From IMG/VR virus record IMGVR_UViG_3300032046_000010, positions 1 through 64,000 of that record: DNA of 64,000 bases; one strand, 5' to 3'. Below are positions 60,513 to 64,000 of the stretch, piece after piece (position 1 is the stretch's first letter; the number at the start of each line of letters is the position of its first letter). The notes below the pieces were generated by a model that saw nothing but the letters and a program-made list of their open reading frames with translations, searched no databases and was not told the DNA's origin. The translations under genes and the position numbers were made by a program. Origin of the DNA: a virus.

Positions 60513-63500
60513 CTACGCCGGTGCCGGCAGGTCGGTTGCCCGAACCACCGCCGCTCTGCGTTGCCACGGTGTCGTCTCAAACCCGGCCCGCTCCCGCGTC
60601 TCACGGGTATGCCTGGAGCTAGCAGAGGACACGCAGCGTCCGTCAATGTTGGTCTGCGCCGTGATGTCGAAGTTGGCGTCAACCGTTGGTGCTCCGCCCG
60701 GGGTATCCTCCGGCCTTGGCGGAGTAGTCTGCGCCGCCCGCTCTGCCCCGATGGCTCCTGCTGCTGCTGGGAGCCGCGATGGGATCACCATCATCGTCGC
60801 CGGTCCTGCCGCCTCGACATATGACTTGGGAGCGGCTGCCTTGTCTAGCGCAGCTTGCCCCTCTTTGATCCTTCTGACTTGATCAATGATTCCTTGGGCT
60901 TGTGAAATGCCTCCCAGAATCCCGCTAACCTTGTCCCAGACCCATTGCAGTCCCTGTACGATTCCGGTGATGACCGCTCCGACTGCTTTGAACGCAAGCG
61001 TCAGTGCCCCGCCGACCGTGTCCACCAACGGCTTGATGATGTTGTTGTAGACCCAGCCCAGCACATCGAAGATGCCCATCACCACGACCTTGATGGCCTC
61101 AAACGCAGGCTTGAGATTCTCCCACAACCACTTGCCGATGGCAGAGATGACGCTGAAGATGGGCTGGAGAATGGACCAGATTGCTTGGAGCACCCCGTAC
61201 ACGAATCCCATCAGGACTCGACCGATCTCCCAGACGGCCGCAAGGATGGGTCGCAACACTGTCATGATGGTGTTGAAGGCGAATGAGAGGACATCGGCCA
61301 ACCAACTGAACTCGTTGATCAGCCATGCCACCTTCTCACCAACCCAACCAACGATGGTTCCCACGAACGCAAACACTTCACCAAGGAAGCTGAAGGCGTC
61401 CGACAGGATGCCCATCAGGGATGCCAACCCTTCCCTGATTCCGTTTACGAACCTCATCGTGAAGCCCCAAACAGCGTTCAGGATGGCGAACACACCGCTG
61501 AAGATGCTGGCGAGTCCGTTGGCCAGCCCGTAGATAGCCGCCCGAATCGAAGCGCTGAGGATGTTCCACTGCTCGGCTAGACCGACCGTTAGCATGTTGA
61601 GAACGCTGCCAAGGTTCTGGACCACGGTCATGATGAAGCCGAACGTCTGCTGGATGGCCGGGATGAGCGCTTGCGTGAACAGGAAGGTCACGCCGTCTGC
61701 GATGTCGAGCAGGATGCCACTCACCAGACTTGCGAAGCTACGCCACCAAGCCAGGATAGACTCGCCGCTGGTGGTGAAGACAGACACGATGTTGCTCCAC
61801 ACCGCCGACAGCATGTCCGCAAAGCTGATCACGGCAGGCATCAGGACCTCGCCCAGCTGCCGACCGAACTCAATGACCGGCTTCAGGATGGCTTCAAAGA
61901 CAGCCAACGCCCTCCGGCCAAACTCCACGGTCATGTCCTTCATCCGCAGCAGGGTGTCGGTGACTGAGTCCCCATCTTCCCTGGCGGCGAGGAAGAACAC
62001 ACCAAGCGCCGCTCCTACGATTGCGAGGACAGGCAGGAGTGCGGTCATAGCCATCAGCAAGCCTCCCGCTCCGCTGATGATATTGACCAGACCGCCTGCG
62101 ATCATCCCCACCCACTTCAAACCCATCATCAAAGGCATCAACGCCGCTGCGGCCATCGTGATGACTGTGACCCACTTCATGATCTGCGCCGTATCGGTTT
62201 CCCCAAACACGCCGCCGATCTTATCAGCCATCTCGCTGAATGCCGACTTCACGGACGCCCAAGCGGAGCGGAGCGTGTTGAACCCGTACAACACGCCCAA
62301 AGCCATCTGAACGGTCGTGCGTCCAAACTCTTGCTCAAGCGCTGTGACGTCGATGATGCCGGATGAGGTATCCTTGAGCCTGTTCAGCGTGTACAGGAAC
62401 TTGTTCAGCGCCCCTACAGCATTCAGGACGGCCCCAGCCATCGGCTTGAGGAAGCTGACGAACATCGTGATGCCCAATCCCTGGAAGCTGGACCTGAGCA
62501 GTTTGATGGCACCTTCCAAGTTGTCCAAGCGCCTCGCCGCCATTGCTGAAGCCGCACCGACCTTTCGGCCGTACTGGTCTGTCATGTCTCCCGCGTCTTG
62601 TAGCTCCGTCGTCAGCGCCCTCAGCGCGTCCGTTCCCTGCGCTTCCAATGCTCTGAAAGCGCGTGTGCCCGTATCCCTGAACAGCGTGAACAACAGCTGG
62701 TCACGCTTGATTGGATCTTCGATGTTGGTTAGCGCCGCTGATACGTTGTCCACGATGTCAGCAATGGGTCTGAGGCTCCCGTCCGCGTTGCGGAACGATA
62801 GGCCAAGCTGTGTCGCAGCCTTGGCGGCACGGGGCGTCATGGTCAACAGCCCCTTCAGCATCGCCTCCATCGCCGTTCCCGATTGACTCGACTGAAGGCC
62901 AGCGTTTGACATCATGCCCATCGCTGCGGTAGCTTCCTCAAACGACACACCGGATGAGGCTGCCATCATTGCGACGTATTTGAATCCCTCGCCCAGCCCT
63001 GAGATGGAAGTGTTCGTGCGAGCCGAAGCCAAGGCCAGCACGTCAGCGACTCGCTGAGAATCTGACATCTCCAAGCTCATGCCGCGCAACACGGTAGTGA
63101 TGATGCTGGCGGCTTGCTCAAGCCCCATCCCTTCGGCCGCTGCCGCTCCCAACACGCCGCCGATGGCGTCGATGGATGCCTGCGTGTCGAAACCAGCGCG
63201 TGCAAGAATCTCCAAACCTTGCGCAGCTTCCGTCGCTGTGAAGACAGTTGAGATCCCCAGTTCCATCGCCGTGTCGGCTAGCCGCTTCATGTCGGATTCC
63301 GATGCTTGCGACACCGCCGATACAGCGCCCATCTGTGCTTCAAACTTGTACGCCGAACGGGCCAAGTATCCTAGCCCGATTCCGACCGGCAGAAGCGCCA
63401 TCCCCAGGCTGGAGAAACCAGAAGACATCGTTGCGATGGAAGCCTTGGCCCGCATCGCGCTGGCCTGAAGTCCCTTGAACCCCAGATTCGCCTTGTTCAT

Positions 63501-63566
63501 CCCCGACAGCGCTTGTGTGCTGTCGAAGGTTAGGACTCCGCCCAGTCCGATGGTCTCATACGCCAT
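60513..63566 (-). CDS. Tail tape measure protein (TP901 family)
   Basis: 1017 aa. KFEAQMGAVSAVSQASESDM, GISTVFTATEAAQGLEILAR and LGEGFKYVAMMAASSGVSFE are typical of TP901-type tape measures. Several hydrophobic segments follow (AAAALMPLMMGLKWVGMIAG, LLPVLAIVGAALGVFFLAA), and helical repeats make up the rest. It sets tail length and may help DNA pass the inner membrane. At roughly 1.5 angstrom per residue it suggests a tail near 150 nm (rule of thumb). Confidence 0.93.
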   Translation of the reverse strand: MAYETIGLGGVLTFDSTQALSGMNKANLGFKGLQASAMRAKASIATMSSGFSSLGMALLPVGIGLGYLARSAYKFEAQMGAVSAVSQASESDMKRLADTAMELGISTVFTATEAAQGLEILARAGFDTQASIDAIGGVLGAAAAEGMGLEQAASIITTVLRGMSLEMSDSQRVADVLALASARTNTSISGLGEGFKYVAMMAASSGVSFEEATAAMGMMSNAGLQSSQSGTAMEAMLKGLLTMTPRAAKAATQLGLSFRNADGSLRPIADIVDNVSAALTNIEDPIKRDQLLFTLFRDTGTRAFRALEAQGTDALRALTTELQDAGDMTDQYGRKVGAASAMAARRLDNLEGAIKLLRSSFQGLGITMFVSFLKPMAGAVLNAVGALNKFLYTLNRLKDTSSGIIDVTALEQEFGRTTVQMALGVLYGFNTLRSAWASVKSAFSEMADKIGGVFGETDTAQIMKWVTVITMAAAALMPLMMGLKWVGMIAGGLVNIISGAGGLLMAMTALLPVLAIVGAALGVFFLAAREDGDSVTDTLLRMKDMTVEFGRRALAVFEAILKPVIEFGRQLGEVLMPAVISFADMLSAVWSNIVSVFTTSGESILAWWRSFASLVSGILLDIADGVTFLFTQALIPAIQQTFGFIMTVVQNLGSVLNMLTVGLAEQWNILSASIRAAIYGLANGLASIFSGVFAILNAVWGFTMRFVNGIREGLASLMGILSDAFSFLGEVFAFVGTIVGWVGEKVAWLINEFSWLADVLSFAFNTIMTVLRPILAAVWEIGRVLMGFVYGVLQAIWSILQPIFSVISAIGKWLWENLKPAFEAIKVVVMGIFDVLGWVYNNIIKPLVDTVGGALTLAFKAVGAVITGIVQGLQWVWDKVSGILGGISQAQGIIDQVRRIKEGQAALDKAAAPKSYVEAAGPATMMVIPSRLPAAAGAIGAERAAQTTPPRPEDTPGGAPTVDANFDITAQTNIDGRCVSSASSRHTRETRERAGFETTPWQRRAAVVRATDLPAPA

Positions 63567-63780
63567 GACCGCCTCGCCGCTTCGCCAAGCTGTCTTGCCG
63601 TGATCGTTCTGCGCTCTTGACCTCCCGCTTCCGCTGATCGATCAGCCTCTGGAGCAGCCCATGACGCCAGGCAGGCGTCATTGACTCGATGTCCCCCAGC
63701 GTGACGCTCGTGTTGTACGTCAGCTGGAAGACTTCATCCATCAGCTCTTCCTCAGTGGAGACTGGGAGGGCATGGAGAAA
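63556..63780 (-). CDS. Tail assembly chaperone T-domain, made by -1 frameshift
   Basis: The frame from 63780 to 63556 (74 aa, FLHALPVSTEEELMDEVFQL ... RRGGHGV) is open back to the slippery site in the upstream gene. As a GT-type fusion it would extend the upstream protein beyond its stop at 63741. Alternatively, it could start at ATG 63741 in a TGATG junction (61 aa). It overlaps the tape measure start by 11 bases, the classic position for gpG/gpGT. Confidence 0.75.
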   Translation of the reverse strand, partial: FLHALPVSTEEELMDEVFQLTYNTSVTLGDIESMTPAWRHGLLQRLIDQRKREVKSAERSRQDSLAKRRGGHGV

Positions 63781-64000
63781 AAACCCTCACTGGCCCACTC
63801 CAGCAAGCCGAACATCTCGCTGGAGCACCGCTCGCAGCGCGACTCGATGAGCATCCGGGGTCCGGGGCTGTTGTCCTCGATGGACTTGGAGATCAGCTCC
63901 ACGTCCCACTTGGACATCTCGTCCACATCCGCATCGAACAGTACCGGAGGCCCGTCCAGTCCCTCCGCCGTGACCAGAGCCGCCTTCAGCATCATGATCT
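63741..64000 (-). CDS. Tail assembly chaperone G, 5' end outside window
   Basis: The frame is open to the window edge; an ATG at 63995 may not be the real start, because upstream sequence is missing. It ends ...LLEWASEGFFSMPSQS and has CERC, possibly a zinc site. Zero-frame product of the frameshift pair upstream of the tape measure. Confidence 0.7.
   Translation of the reverse strand, partial: IMMLKAALVTAEGLDGPPVLFDADVDEMSKWDVELISKSIEDNSPGPRMLIESRCERCSSEMFGLLEWASEGFFSMPSQSPLRKS
63780..63786 (-). promoter_or_regulatory. Programmed -1 frameshift slippery heptamer
   Basis: On the minus strand the heptamer G-GGT-TTT (63786-63780) lies in the correct zero frame (codons GGT 63785, TTT 63782). 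It has the XXXYYYZ form. After slipping the next codons are TTT CTC CAT GCC, open to 63556. Confidence 0.75.

Noticed and set aside
1-64000. tRNA genes
   Set aside because: No cloverleaf with a TTCRA arm and acceptor stem was recognised by eye in the intergenic gaps; a covariance search would be needed to exclude them.

Overview
The window reads as about 64 kb of one large, GC-rich tailed bacteriophage (Caudoviricetes) with a contractile tail. The evidence is a tail-sheath-type baseplate module (gp25-like wedge, J-like, gpI-like, gpV-like spike, gpD-like hub, LysM adaptor, TP901-type tape measure, frameshifted tail chaperone), a lysis-type membrane gene cluster, and a complete phage replication and recombination set. 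Every supported gene lies on the minus strand, so transcription runs from the right end to the left. Most neighbouring genes overlap by ATGA, GTGA or TGATG, so translation is probably coupled. The host is unknown. A signal-peptide spanin-like protein hints at a Gram-negative host (inference).

Layout in transcription order, right to left. 64000-50146: tail chaperone with a canonical -1 slippery site, tape measure, baseplate and beta-helix tail fibre. 50138-46888: GIY-YIG homing endonuclease, then small membrane and coiled-coil proteins that look like holin, spanin and a membrane Zn-peptidase; no endolysin is seen. 46852-42106: UvsW-like helicase, two unknowns, DnaB-like helicase and DnaG-like primase. 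42105-41315: a low-GC gene-free gap with three copies of a 24-bp repeat. 41314-37149: a CobS-like AAA+ ATPase and CobT-like VWA protein, each behind its own copy of a conserved promoter-like motif. 37110-35161: an acidic/basic low-complexity protein with nested starts, and a sigma-like factor. 35159-28607: a block of nucleotide and small-molecule enzymes (FAD oxidoreductase, NTP-pyrophosphohydrolase/HAD fusion, diverged ThyX, class III aminotransferase, P-loop kinase) that could make a modified nucleotide. 28610-13465: DnaE-type polymerase, HU-like protein, ssDNA-binding protein, glycosyltransferase, RecA, an SbcD-SbcC single-chain fusion, RuvC-like resolvase, FEN exonuclease, type-4 UDG and MT-A70 methyltransferase. 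13454-2001: about thirty small, mostly unknown genes, including a DUF3846 protein, a MazG-like protein, a SAM methyltransferase and a LmbE-type deacetylase. 2000-1: gene-free DNA packed with direct and inverted repeats.

How it works together: polymerase, primase, helicase, SSB, RecA, SbcCD, FEN, RuvC and UvsW-like proteins form a largely self-sufficient replication/recombination machine. A phage sigma-like factor and seven copies of a shared upstream element (invariant 12-base core) suggest a phage-specific transcription programme. The strongest leads for something undescribed are the enzyme island at 28.6-35.2 kb, the promoter-like family, the repeat field at the left end, and a shared N-terminal peptide (MPTL...) on three otherwise unrelated proteins.
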